In this document: in pieces, positions 44,354 to 53,867 of the stretch | How the letters are laid out: every line of letters begins with the position of its first letter | Position numbering within the stretch: the stretch's first letter is position 1 | Source: Sphingomonas sp. PP-CE-3G-477 | Lineage (GTDB): Bacteria; Pseudomonadota; Alphaproteobacteria; Sphingomonadales; Sphingomonadaceae | Reading direction: 5' to 3' | NCBI RefSeq assembly: GCF_003050745.1 | Contig: NZ_QAOF01000003.1 | Location: 372,001-436,000 of the forward strand | Length of the DNA: 64,000 bases | The notes under the pieces: model-generated | Told to the model about the DNA's origin: nothing | The model's database searches: none | The model's input: only the letters and a program-made list of their open reading frames with translations | Translations under genes and position numbers: made by a program

Positions 44354-46876
44354 TCAGAAGTCGAAGCGTGCCGACGCTGAGATCGTGCGACCGTTGATCG
44401 AACGCGCGCGGACGATGCCGTTCGCGGGGATCGCGGCGTCTTCCGCCTCGGTGATGCCCTTCACGTTGAACAGATTGTTGGCGTTCACGTTGAGCGTCAC
44501 GCCGTCGGTCGGGCGCACCGACAGGAAGCCGTTGACCTGCGTATAGCCGGGCATCTTCAGCTGGTTGACCGGCTGCGTGTAGCTCGACGTGGTGCCGATC
44601 ACGTTGGCACCGATCGTGAAGCGGCCCAGATCGATCTGCGGCGTCGCCTGATAGACGAACTTCGCCTGCCGCTGGGGACGGTTGCCGTCGATCGTCGCAT
44701 CGGTCGCGTCGCGCGTGATCTTGGCATCGGTATAGGTGCCACCCGCCGCCAGCGAGAAGATCCCGCGCCGCACACGGCCCTCCAGCTCGACGCCGGTCGC
44801 CTTGTAGTCGCGGCTGGTGAACTGCTGCTGCGACAGGAGGTAGTTGGTTTCCTGCGTCTTGGCGTGGAAGACGGTGGCGTAGAACGCGGCGGCACCGACG
44901 TTGATCTTCACGCCGCCCTCGGCCTGACGGACGAAGTCGTATGGCTTGGCGCCGTCGACCAGATCTCCGGTGGTGGTATTGACGAGCGGACCGAACAGCA
45001 GGCGATCGGCGTTGGCGCGACCGCCGCGGCTGTACCGTGCGAACAGCGCCATCGTCTGCGACAGGCGATAATTGGCGCCGAACGAGTAGGACAGATAGCC
45101 ATAGTCGTACTTGATCCGTGCGGTCGTGTTCGCCGGGATGAAGGCGACCGAGCGCTCGGGTGCGCTGATGACGCCGTTGCCGTCCAGGTCGAGCGTTTCG
45201 AGCCCGCTGACCCCCGTCACTTCCGCACCCGAGATGCTGCCATGCGCGCGCCCGAAGTCATAGCGGACGCTGCCATCGACGTTGAACTTGCCGATCTCGT
45301 AGCCGAGCTGCGCGAACGGGGCGTAGGTGTCGTACTGCATGTCGTACGACCGGCGGCAGCAATTGCCGAAGAAGGTCGCCGAATAGCCGGGCGAGCCGTT
45401 CTGCGTGACCGGAACGCCGGCGGCGGTGCGGACGTCGACGAGCACCGAATCGCCATTGCCCTGCACCGACTGGAAGAACGAGTTCCACAGCCAGTCGGTC
45501 TTCACGTCCTGTCGCGAGGCATAGAAGCCGCCGGTGACGCTGACCTTGCCGCCGCCGAGCGCGAAATCGCCGTTGAGACGCAGATCGTTGGTGATGTTGT
45601 TCAGGCTTTTCAGGTCGACGTCGAACAGCACGACGCTGGCGAGCAGGCCGTTGCCGCCCAGCGTCGACGGCGTCGTGATCCGCTGTCCCGCCAGCGGGCC
45701 GCTGCCGTAGAACAGCTGCGCACCGGCGCCGGCGAGCCCATTGGCGGTCGTCTGTGCATCGCCGACGCTGGCAGGGAAGGGCGACGTGAAGTCGCCCGAG
45801 ATATCCGAATACCGGAACCGATCGGTCAGGTTCCAGCCGTCGGCGATCTCAACCTGGCCCTCGAACCCGACCGACTTCACGACCGGGTGCATGCCCTGGG
45901 AAAGGTCGCGACGGGTAGGCTGGTTGTCGCCATCGAGCGTCAGGACGTTCTGGATATAGCGACTGTGGAGCGTATCCTCGTTGATCGAGAAGTTCGGCAG
46001 GTTGGTATAGGTCGGATCGCTGTTCGTGCCCGTCACGCGGACCGGGTTGGGCAGGTATGCGATACCGCGGTCGTCGAGATACTTGCCGTACAGGCGGACA
46101 TAGCCGCCGTTGAATTCCTTGGTGATGTTCGCCTTGATCTGCCCGCCGCGCATCGCGTCGTAGCCGACGTTGCGCGGGCCGTCGCCCAGCCGGTAGAACC
46201 CGCTGAGCTCATAGCGGGTCGACGGATCGATATGGCCACCATAGGCGAAATCGGTGCGGAATTCGCGGTAGTCGATCCCGCTCGAGATCTGGAAGGCGCC
46301 GCCATCCTCCTCGCCGGTCTTCGAGATGAAGTTGATGATGCCGCCCGGCGAATTGGACGAGAAGGTCGACGCCGAACCGCCGCGCACCGACTCGATCCGC
46401 GAAAGCGACAGGTCGGTCCGCAGGAAGATGTCGGCGTTGCCAAAGACGATATCGCCGAATTCGAGGATCGGCAGGCCGTCTTCCTGAAGCTGGAGGAACT
46501 TCGAACCGCCTGACGCGACCGGCAGGCCGCGCACCGAGATGTTGGCATTGCCTTCGCCACCCGACGCCTCGACCCGGATGCCGGGGAGGTTGCGCAGGAT
46601 GTCGGCGGTGCTGCGCGGTGCGAGCTTGGTCGTGAGGTCACCGCTGATCGAGCTGACCGATACCGACGTGTCCAGCCGGTTCGTGCCGCGCGCGACGCCG
46701 GTCACGACGATGTCGGTGTTATTGTCCGTGGTGGCCGACTGGTCGCTGGGTTGCGCTGCAGTCTGGCTGGTCGCCTGGTCCGTGGTCCCCGCCTGAACGG
46801 CTGGGGCCGTCTGTGCCGCGCCCGCCTGAGCAACCAGCATCAGCGCCGTACCCGTGAGCAAATTCGTGATCCGCAT
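44354..46876 (-). CDS. TonB-dependent receptor under LacI-type operator
   Basis: The 840-aa receptor begins MRITNLLTGTALMLVAQAGAAQ (signal peptide) and has a TonB box (DIVVTGVARG, about residues 54-63). The plug contains ILRNLPGIRVEASGGEGNANISVRGLP and ESVRGGSASTFSSNSPGGIINFISK, typical of sugar-type receptors of the FecA-like class. An extracellular loop holds a Cys pair (FFGNCCRRSY). It ends ISASARFDF. Upstream lie two LacI-like operators shared with the divergent M13 peptidase gene. The operators point to carbohydrate-linked induction; the substrate is unknown. Confidence 0.9.
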   Translation of the reverse strand: MRITNLLTGTALMLVAQAGAAQTAPAVQAGTTDQATSQTAAQPSDQSATTDNNTDIVVTGVARGTNRLDTSVSVSSISGDLTTKLAPRSTADILRNLPGIRVEASGGEGNANISVRGLPVASGGSKFLQLQEDGLPILEFGDIVFGNADIFLRTDLSLSRIESVRGGSASTFSSNSPGGIINFISKTGEEDGGAFQISSGIDYREFRTDFAYGGHIDPSTRYELSGFYRLGDGPRNVGYDAMRGGQIKANITKEFNGGYVRLYGKYLDDRGIAYLPNPVRVTGTNSDPTYTNLPNFSINEDTLHSRYIQNVLTLDGDNQPTRRDLSQGMHPVVKSVGFEGQVEIADGWNLTDRFRYSDISGDFTSPFPASVGDAQTTANGLAGAGAQLFYGSGPLAGQRITTPSTLGGNGLLASVVLFDVDLKSLNNITNDLRLNGDFALGGGKVSVTGGFYASRQDVKTDWLWNSFFQSVQGNGDSVLVDVRTAAGVPVTQNGSPGYSATFFGNCCRRSYDMQYDTYAPFAQLGYEIGKFNVDGSVRYDFGRAHGSISGAEVTGVSGLETLDLDGNGVISAPERSVAFIPANTTARIKYDYGYLSYSFGANYRLSQTMALFARYSRGGRANADRLLFGPLVNTTTGDLVDGAKPYDFVRQAEGGVKINVGAAAFYATVFHAKTQETNYLLSQQQFTSRDYKATGVELEGRVRRGIFSLAAGGTYTDAKITRDATDATIDGNRPQRQAKFVYQATPQIDLGRFTIGANVIGTTSSYTQPVNQLKMPGYTQVNGFLSVRPTDGVTLNVNANNLFNVKGITEAEDAAIPANGIVRARSINGRTISASARFDF

Positions 46877-46937
46877 TATGCCTCTCCCTTTGGAATCGTC
46901 GCGTGCCACGCGATCTGCAAGGCCTCCATATTTCTAC

Positions 46938-46975
46938 TGCAACCGATTGCAACACATTTTCTGCAATCGGTTGTA
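46938..46975 (-). promoter_or_regulatory. Two LacI-family operator-like palindromes
   Basis: tgcaaccgattgca (46938-46951) and tgcaatcggttgta (46962-46975) are 14-bp palindromes with the central CG typical of LacI-family operators, 24 bp apart. They lie 62-99 bp upstream of the receptor start and about 290 bp upstream of the M13 peptidase. No LacI gene is in the window. Confidence 0.7.
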
Positions 46976-47266
46976 TTTTGGCGTCGTGATGCGGTTTTTA
47001 GCACGTCGGTTTGCTCGTACGAGTCTGGCAACAGGCACAAACGCTTACATATGATCATGAAAATAAGGGAGGCGTATCGTTCCCGGCCAGAGGGCCGTCA
47101 TCGCTCGTTCGGGAGCCTTTGCAGTTTGCTCTGGATCTTTCGTATCCGACCTGTTCCAACTGGCCGATCGCAACGCTTGCTCGTCTCATCGACGCGCGAA
47201 CCGTGCATCGATCTGCCCTGTTTTCGGCAAACCCGCTTTCTCTCTTTCGGTCCTCAAGGAGTTTTA

Positions 47267-49318
47267 ATGGCGATCACCTCTATCTCGCGGTTGTTGCTGA
47301 GCGTTGCCACGCTGACGCTATCGGTGCCGGCGTTCGCACAGGCTGCCCCGCCCGCGCCGGCCGGCACGCGTTACGGCAGTTTCGGGATCGATCTCACCGC
47401 CGCCGACACGTCGGTGAAGCCGGGCGACGATTTCTGGACCTATGCCAACGGAAGCTGGAACAAGCGGACCGAGATCGCGGCGGATCGCACATCGGCCGGC
47501 GGCAGCGTCATCCTGGCCGACCAAGCCGAGCAGCAGGTCCGCACGATCCTCGACGATGCGGCGCGTGATCCGGCGGCGGTCGGCCCCGGCGCCAAGCAGT
47601 TCGGCGATCTCTATGCGAGCTTCATGGACGAGGCGGCGATCGAGCGCGCCGGTGCGGCACCGCTGAAGCCCTATTTCGCGAAGATCGACGCGGCGACCGA
47701 CAAGCAGAAGCTTCAGGTGCTGTTCTCCACGGTCGGCTATGCCGCGCCGGTCGAGGTCGGCCAGCTGCCCGATCCCGCAGATCCGAAGCGGTATGCGGTT
47801 GCCGCGGGGCAGGGCTCGCTCGGCATGGGCGGGCGCGACTATTATCTGGAACAGGGTCCGAAGTACGACACTTTCCGCACCGCGTACCGCGCGTATGTCG
47901 AGAAGATTCTGACGTTGTCGGGCATACCGGACGCGTCGGCGAGGGCGGACCGGATCGTCGCGCTCGAAACCGCGATGGCTAAGGTTCAATGGTCGCCGGT
48001 CCAGTCGCGCGATCTGAAGGCTATGCTCAAGCCGATGGACGCCGCCGGTCGCAAGGCGCTCGCGCCGGACTTCGATTGGCCGCTGCTGATGTCGACCGCG
48101 GGCTATGGCGATTTCCCGATCGTCTACATGACCAATTCGACCGCGCTGACCGAACTCGGCAAGCTGTTCGCCGGCACGCCCGTATCGACGTGGCAGGACT
48201 GGATGAAGTTCCGCCTCGCGTCGTCCAGCGCGAACGTGCTGCCCAAGGCATTCGACCAGGCGAGCTTCGAGTTCTTCGGCAAGACGCTCGCCGACCAGCC
48301 GCAGCAGCGTGCTCGGTGGAAGCGCGGCATCGCGATGGTCAACGGCACGATGGGCGAGGCCGTCGGCGAGGTCTATGTGAAGCGCCATTACCCGCCCGAG
48401 AGCGAAGCGAAGATGGGCGAGCTGATCGCCAATCTTCGCGCCGCGTACAAGGAGCGGATCGGCGCGAACGGCTGGATGGATCCGGCGACCAAGACGCAGG
48501 CGCTGGCGAAACTCGCCGCGTTCGATCCGCGGATCGGTCATCCGGTCAAGTATATCGACTATGCATCGCTGAAGGTCGTGCGCGGCGATCCGCTCGGCAA
48601 TGCGATCCGCTCGGGCGAGTTCCAGCATCAGCTCGAACTGTCGCGGCTCGGCAAGCCGGTCGACCGTACGCTCTGGGGCATGACGCCGCAGACGGTGAAC
48701 GCCTATTATGATCCGCTCAACAACCAGATCACCTTCCCGGCGGCGATCCTGCAACCGCCCTATTTCGATCCGAAGGCCGATGCCGCGGTGAACTACGGCG
48801 CGATCGGCGCGATCATCGGTCACGAGATGGGCCACGGCTTCGACGATCAGGGAAGCCAGTTCAGCGCGTCCGGCAAGTTCGAGAACTGGTGGACGCCCGA
48901 GGCTCGGGCCGCGTTCACGCAGCGTACGGCGGCGCTTTCGAAGCAGTATGACGCGTATGAGCCGATTCCCGGCGTGCACGTAAAGGGTGCGCTGACGCTC
49001 GGCGAGAATATCGGCGATCTCGGCGGCGTGGAGACGGCCTATGCCGCGTATCAGAAATACCAGGCGGTGCACGGCAAGGCACCGGTGATCGACGGGCTGA
49101 CCGGCGACCAGCGGTTCTTCCTGTCCTATGCACAGGCGTGGCAGGCGAAGCTGCGTGAGGGCGCGGCACGGGCACGGCTGCTGACCGATCCGCACTCGCC
49201 GCCATTCTACCGCGTCAACGGCATCGTCCGGAACGTCGACGCCTGGTACACCGCGTTCAACGTGAAGCCCGGCGCGGCGCTGTATCTGGCACCAGCGCAG
49301 CGCGTGCATATCTGGTGA
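47267..49318 (+). CDS. M13-family zinc metallopeptidase (neprilysin type)
   Basis: The 683-aa secreted peptidase starts at ATG 47267 after an aaggag ribosome-binding site, with a signal peptide ending PAFAQA. The zinc motif HEMGH (519-523, in GHEMGHGFDDQGSQ) and the third ligand E580 (GENIGDLGG) are present. NAYYDPLNNQITFPAAILQPP is the family's substrate-binding region. Such enzymes cut short periplasmic or external peptides. It is divergent from a TonB receptor. The upstream in-frame extension lies in the control region and was rejected. Confidence 0.94.
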   Translation: MAITSISRLLLSVATLTLSVPAFAQAAPPAPAGTRYGSFGIDLTAADTSVKPGDDFWTYANGSWNKRTEIAADRTSAGGSVILADQAEQQVRTILDDAARDPAAVGPGAKQFGDLYASFMDEAAIERAGAAPLKPYFAKIDAATDKQKLQVLFSTVGYAAPVEVGQLPDPADPKRYAVAAGQGSLGMGGRDYYLEQGPKYDTFRTAYRAYVEKILTLSGIPDASARADRIVALETAMAKVQWSPVQSRDLKAMLKPMDAAGRKALAPDFDWPLLMSTAGYGDFPIVYMTNSTALTELGKLFAGTPVSTWQDWMKFRLASSSANVLPKAFDQASFEFFGKTLADQPQQRARWKRGIAMVNGTMGEAVGEVYVKRHYPPESEAKMGELIANLRAAYKERIGANGWMDPATKTQALAKLAAFDPRIGHPVKYIDYASLKVVRGDPLGNAIRSGEFQHQLELSRLGKPVDRTLWGMTPQTVNAYYDPLNNQITFPAAILQPPYFDPKADAAVNYGAIGAIIGHEMGHGFDDQGSQFSASGKFENWWTPEARAAFTQRTAALSKQYDAYEPIPGVHVKGALTLGENIGDLGGVETAYAAYQKYQAVHGKAPVIDGLTGDQRFFLSYAQAWQAKLREGAARARLLTDPHSPPFYRVNGIVRNVDAWYTAFNVKPGAALYLAPAQRVHIW

Positions 49319-49357
49319 CGCGCGGCGGCGTTGGCGCCGCCTGATCGAAACCCGATG

Positions 49358-49398
49358 GTTCGTCCGGAGCTGCTTTTTTGAAGCGGTTCCGGACGAAC
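49358..49398. terminator. Perfect hairpin between convergent genes
   Basis: An 11-bp perfect stem (gttcgtccgga with tccggacgaac) surrounds a T-rich loop. It lies 40 bp after the M13 peptidase stop and 139 bp after the stop of the opposite gene. Confidence 0.55.
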
Positions 49399-49536
49399 GG
49401 ACGGGGAGTCATGTAGCGTCCGGGCTGTTTCGACATTCGGTGGTGGAGCGGCCCGATCTGCACCGCGTCCTGTTCGCGAAATCTCGATGTGCCCACCGTT
49501 GAGCCGTCGGCGAGGCGGCCGGCGACGTTCGCCGTA

Positions 49537-50148
49537 TCAGCGAATGCGGCGAACGCGAGCGGAGCGCCGTCCCGGTGCGGTCGCGACATAGCTGCCCAGC
49601 GCGCCGGCCTTGATCGTCACCGTGTCGCCGCGGCGTGGCGGCAGCATCACCTGCTCAACGGTTTCCCAAAGGCTCGTATTGCCGCCGTCCTTCGCAGTGC
49701 CTTCGCCCGTCGAGACATCGCCGAGTTCGAACCTGATAAGGCCGCCCTGCAACACGGTCGAGCTGTGCATCGTTCCGACGAGCTGCTTCAACTGCTCGTC
49801 GTCCTTGCCGCCGCCAAACAGCTTGATCGATGGCAGCGAAAATCCGAACAGCGAGGTCTTGGCCTTGCGGACCTCGGTGCGATCGAGGATCACGATATCC
49901 TTCTTGCGCCGCGCATCCACAACCGCAGCGACGGTACGATCGAAGCAGGCGAGGCGGTCCGCGTCGACGGTCTGCGCACGGCAATCGGTCAATTGATCGA
50001 TCAGCATCGTCGACGCCGATCCGCCAGCCTTGACCGATTCCGTACCGCGGGAGGCGGCGTGCGCCGATCCGGTCAGCCCCATCGCTGCCAATGGCAGCAT
50101 GAACGCCGATGCGAGCAAGGTCGGCATCCGGATCGGTCGGTCGGTCAT
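49537..50148 (-). CDS. Secreted conserved hypothetical protein
   Basis: The 203-aa precursor has a signal peptide (LLASAFMLPLAAMGLTGSAHA, cleavage after residue 31). Two cysteines in DCRAQTVDADRLACFDRTVAA resemble the start of many periplasmic proteins with a small N-terminal C-x(13-14)-C helix. A beta-rich domain (SSTVLQGGLIRFELGD, WETVEQVMLPPRRGDTVTIKAGALGSYVAT) follows. I do not recognise a family with known function. It faces away from the 996-aa receptor gene and may share its promoter region. Confidence 0.75.
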   Translation of the reverse strand: MTDRPIRMPTLLASAFMLPLAAMGLTGSAHAASRGTESVKAGGSASTMLIDQLTDCRAQTVDADRLACFDRTVAAVVDARRKKDIVILDRTEVRKAKTSLFGFSLPSIKLFGGGKDDEQLKQLVGTMHSSTVLQGGLIRFELGDVSTGEGTAKDGGNTSLWETVEQVMLPPRRGDTVTIKAGALGSYVATAPGRRSARVRRIR

Positions 50149-50439
50149 TCGTCAATTCCTATCGGGGTTCGATCGACCCGCTGCGCAACCGATCGGCATC
50201 GCGACGGGCGCGATCAACATCGGCTGCTTCGACCGGATCTTGCTGGCGCGCAAGAGCGATACAGCAGCACGGCGTCGTGCTGTGTCCCATTCGCAACAAT
50301 GTGTCGTAAAGCGTTGCAGCTCAGTAAACGCCCGTTGCGGACCAAATGGTTCCCAGCTTACACACGGGGCAGAACCGGGCGCACGTACGTCCGGGCTACA
50401 TGCGGCTGCCGATCAGGGGCAGCACTAAGGGGTTTTATC

Positions 50440-53430
50440 ATGACGCTACGCTTTCGTTCTCATTTGCTGAACACGACGCTGTTCGCCGGTGCCGCGCTGG
50501 CCGCCACGCCAGCACTCGCGCAGGTCACTCCGGCGACGCAGGAAACCCAGCAGGTTTCAAACAACGCAAACACGCCGGCGCCTGCTGAAGAAGGCCAGGA
50601 CATCGTCGTCACCGGCACGCTCATCAGCAATCCCAACCTCGTTTCGTCGAGCCCGGTCAACGTGGTCTCCGAGAACGAGCTGACGCTGCGCAACATCAAC
50701 AATGTCGAGCAGGTCATCCGCGAGCTTCCGGGTGCGGTCGCCGGCATCGGGTCGGCCACCAACAACGGCAATGGCGGCTTCGCATCGATCAACCTGCGCA
50801 ACCTCGGTACGCAGCGTAACCTCGTCCTTCTCGACGGCGATCGTCTCGTCCCGGCAGCCGCCAGCGGCACCGTCGATCTGAACAACATCCCAGTCGCGCT
50901 GCTCCAGCGTGTCGACGTCCTGACCGGCGGTGCATCGACCACCTATGGTGCCGATGCCGTCTCGGGTGTCGCCAATTTCATCACCAAGAAGAACTTCGCG
51001 GGCATGGAGGCTTCGGCCAGCCAGCAGATCAGCGAGCAGGGTGATACGAACTACCTCCGTGCGGATCTCACGGTCGGCGCGAACTTCGACGATGGCCGCG
51101 GTAACGCCGTACTGAGCCTGGGCTACCAGGAAGCCGATCCCCTGTATCAGGGCGCACGCGACGTCTCGGTATTCGGCATCAACTCGGCAACCGGTGTCGC
51201 GGCAGGCTCGTCGTTCACCTCGGTGCCGACCACGATCTCGTTCCCGACCGCCGATCTCCAGGTCAATCCGGGCGGCACCGCGCTGGTCCCGCAGTACCAG
51301 GGGTTCAACTTCAACCCGTACAACATTTTCCAGACGCCGTTTAAGCGTTACAACATCTTCGCGCAGGCGAACTACGAGATCAACGACAATCTCGAAGTCT
51401 ACACGCGTGGCCTGTTCTCGAAGAACACGGTCAGCACGATCATCGCACCGTCGGGTATTTTCGGTGAAGAGCTGACCATCCCCGGCAACAATCCGTATCT
51501 GCCTGCTGGCATCCGCGATCAGCTTTGCACCAACAACGGCATCGCGTTGGGTGCGGCATGCAACACCAACCCTGCGATCCTGCTGCCTGCAGTGTATCGC
51601 CGTTCGGTCGAGCTCGGACCGCGCGTTTCGGACTACACGACGACCATCTTCGATTATAAGGCTGGCCTGCGTCTCCGTTTCTCCGATCACGTCAAGCTCG
51701 ACGTTTCGGGCGCATATGGCGAAAGCGAACTGAACCAGACCCAGTCGGGCTATGTTCTCACGTCGCGCGTCCAGCAGGCGCTGAACGCGACCAACACGAC
51801 GACCTGCAACGTCATCACCAATGGCTGCGTACCGTTGAACCTGTTCGGTGCAGCCGGTTCGATTTCGTCTGGTCAGGCCGCGTTCCTGAACGCGCGCAGC
51901 ACGATCCAGATCAAGACCGCATTGTCGCAGGCAAAGGCCGTTCTGAACGGTGACTTCGGCACGACCTCGCCGTTCGCCAACGAGCCGATCGCGTTCGCTG
52001 GTGGTGCGGAGTATCGCAAGTACAGCTACGATCGTATCCCCGACGCCTATGCCCTTTCGCCAGGCGAGCTGGGTGGTGCCGGTGGTGCAGTCCTGCCGTT
52101 CTCGGGAAGCTACGACGTTCGCGAACTGTTCGGCGAAATCATCGCGCCGCTCGTCGCCGATCGTCCGTTCTTCCATTCGCTGACGCTCGAAGCCGGCGTC
52201 CGCTACTCGGACTACAAGGTCCAGGCTGCGAACAACCCGAGCTTCAACGCCACCACCTACAAGTTCGGTGGTAGCTTCGAACCCGTCAAGGAAGTGAAGT
52301 TCCGCGGCAACTACCAGCGTGCGGTACGTGCGCCGAACATCGAGGAGCTGTTCTCGCCCGTCTCGACCGGCCTGGACAACCTGGCACCTGGTCTCGACCC
52401 CTGCGTCGGTGCGCGTCCGCTCGGCAATGCCAACCTGACCGCAGCCTGCATCGGCCAGGGTGCCGGGGCTGGTTCGATCGGCCTGATCCAGGAGCCGTCG
52501 TCGGGCCAGGTCAACGTCACCGGTGGTGGCAACCCGAACATTCTGCCGGAGAAGGCCGACACCTACACGTTCGGTGTCCTCATCCAGCCGCGTGGTCTCG
52601 TTCCGGGCCTGAGCATCGGGGTCGACTACTTCAACATCAAGGTGAAGAACGCGATCACTTCGGCTGTGCCGAGCGACATCCTGGGCGAGTGCTTCGGGAC
52701 GAACCCGACGGCGATCACCGCGGCACAGGCTGCGTCGGCAGCATGTACCTCGATCCGTCGTGGTGGAAACGGTCGTCTGAGCGGATCCAGCGCAACGATC
52801 CCCGGCCTGCCTCAGCCGCTCACCAACCGTGGGCGCCTGTCGACCGACGGCATCGATCTGACTGCGAACTACGCGCATGAGTTCGGTGATTTCGGTCTGA
52901 ACATCGGCTTCCAGGGCACCTGGACCGCGCATCGCAAGTTCCAGGCGTCGCCGACCGGCTACAACCGCGATTGCGTAGGCTATTTCAGCACCAACTGCGC
53001 ATCGATCCAGCCGGAATATCAGTGGAACCAGCGTACCAGCCTGTCGTTCGGGCCTGGCACGGTGTCGCTGCTCTGGCGCCATCTGGGTGCGGTACAGTAT
53101 GAGGGCCAGGCGGACGATTTCGCCGCACGTGGCTTCTCGGCTACGTCGCGCAACCTGTTCAACGGCACGGTCACCGGACCTTCGCCGCTCGCAGGCCAGT
53201 CGTACAACTTCAACAAGATCAAGGCTTACAACTACCTCGATCTGTCGGTTCAGTTCGAAGTGAACGACAACTTCACGATGACGACGGGCGTCCGCAACCT
53301 GACTGGCAAGGACGCGCCGCTGGTTGGTTCGTCGGCTGGTTCGACCGCGTACAACGGTGGCAACACCTACCCGGCAACCTACGACGCGATCGGTCGTCTG
53401 TTCACCGTGTCGGGCAAGCTCCGCTTCTAA
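50440..53430 (+). CDS. Large TonB-dependent receptor (996 aa)
   Basis: The receptor has a signal peptide (ATPALAQ), TonB box DIVVTGT (about 54-60) and a plug with IRELPGAVAGIG, INLRNLGTQRNLVLLDGDRLVPAA and VDVLTGGASTTYGADAVSGVANFI. This plug type (R-N-L-G-x-x-R-x-L-V-L-x-D-G) is the class expanded in Caulobacter and Sphingomonas and often found next to accessory modification or peptidase genes. Codon use is less GC-biased and richer in NAT/NGT codons than its neighbours, consistent with high expression. A strong terminator follows. Downstream lie the TPR-hydroxylase and TPR-sulfotransferase genes. Confidence 0.92.
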   Translation: MTLRFRSHLLNTTLFAGAALAATPALAQVTPATQETQQVSNNANTPAPAEEGQDIVVTGTLISNPNLVSSSPVNVVSENELTLRNINNVEQVIRELPGAVAGIGSATNNGNGGFASINLRNLGTQRNLVLLDGDRLVPAAASGTVDLNNIPVALLQRVDVLTGGASTTYGADAVSGVANFITKKNFAGMEASASQQISEQGDTNYLRADLTVGANFDDGRGNAVLSLGYQEADPLYQGARDVSVFGINSATGVAAGSSFTSVPTTISFPTADLQVNPGGTALVPQYQGFNFNPYNIFQTPFKRYNIFAQANYEINDNLEVYTRGLFSKNTVSTIIAPSGIFGEELTIPGNNPYLPAGIRDQLCTNNGIALGAACNTNPAILLPAVYRRSVELGPRVSDYTTTIFDYKAGLRLRFSDHVKLDVSGAYGESELNQTQSGYVLTSRVQQALNATNTTTCNVITNGCVPLNLFGAAGSISSGQAAFLNARSTIQIKTALSQAKAVLNGDFGTTSPFANEPIAFAGGAEYRKYSYDRIPDAYALSPGELGGAGGAVLPFSGSYDVRELFGEIIAPLVADRPFFHSLTLEAGVRYSDYKVQAANNPSFNATTYKFGGSFEPVKEVKFRGNYQRAVRAPNIEELFSPVSTGLDNLAPGLDPCVGARPLGNANLTAACIGQGAGAGSIGLIQEPSSGQVNVTGGGNPNILPEKADTYTFGVLIQPRGLVPGLSIGVDYFNIKVKNAITSAVPSDILGECFGTNPTAITAAQAASAACTSIRRGGNGRLSGSSATIPGLPQPLTNRGRLSTDGIDLTANYAHEFGDFGLNIGFQGTWTAHRKFQASPTGYNRDCVGYFSTNCASIQPEYQWNQRTSLSFGPGTVSLLWRHLGAVQYEGQADDFAARGFSATSRNLFNGTVTGPSPLAGQSYNFNKIKAYNYLDLSVQFEVNDNFTMTTGVRNLTGKDAPLVGSSAGSTAYNGGNTYPATYDAIGRLFTVSGKLRF

Positions 53431-53455
53431 TCGCGGCTTGATTTAAACTATCGGA

Positions 53456-53487
53456 AAGGGGGTGGCTTCACGGCCGCCCCCTTTTTC
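53456..53487 (+). terminator. Intrinsic terminator of the 996-aa receptor gene
   Basis: A GC stem (gggggtggc with gccgccccc, one mismatch) and short loop are followed by TTTTTCG, 25 bp after the stop. Confidence 0.9.
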
Positions 53488-53488
53488 G

Positions 53489-53867
53489 TTGGGTCGTCGT
53501 CCAGGCTACTTCCGAGCAAAACGAACGCTGCAAATCACTTTGCCGTGCTCGACGAAAGGCACTGCATCCGCGATATCCTGTGCTGTAAGGATGAGGCCCC
53601 GACGGAAACGGTAACGCTGCGTCCAGAGGCTGCGGGCGATTCCGGCGCGGCGTGAAGGCAGGGCGGACCGATGAATTTTGCCGGTCCTTTTCGGCCGCAA
53701 GAGGCTCCGGGATAGCGAACGCTGATCCTGGTACTCGACGCCACACGCTCGTCGGCATGATGTGCGCCAGAAGCGGCTCGACCGACGATCGGCCCGATGC
53801 GCATCGCCCCCGTGCAACGATCCGCACTCCTGCTTGCACCGCCCCGACGTTGGCGATAGCGCGAAGC
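53489..53867. other. Gap with no convincing gene
   Basis: Minus-strand readings here end in a passable stretch (ILTAQDIADAVPFVEHGKVI) at 53506, but no start, ribosome-binding site or known domain supports a gene. It probably contains the promoter of the hydroxylase gene. A decayed gene end is possible. Confidence 0.4.

Noticed and set aside
44864..46513. 549-codon open frame antisense to the 840-aa receptor
   Set aside because: No domain, biased composition, no start context. The receptor on the minus strand explains the region.
47318..49309. 663-codon open frame antisense to the M13 peptidase gene
   Set aside because: GC-rich codon bias leaves stop-free antisense frames. The composition (Arg/Gly/Ala/Asp-rich, no domain) is that of an artefact, and the sense strand has zinc motifs and a ribosome-binding site.
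50557..53082. 841-codon open frame antisense to the 996-aa receptor
   Set aside because: Same artefact: no recognisable domain, Arg-rich composition, and a complete receptor on the other strand.
53652..53867. Upstream in-frame extension of the TPR-hydroxylase
   Set aside because: The 72 extra residues show no TPR pattern and poor codon use. The ATG at 53868 directly precedes the first repeat.
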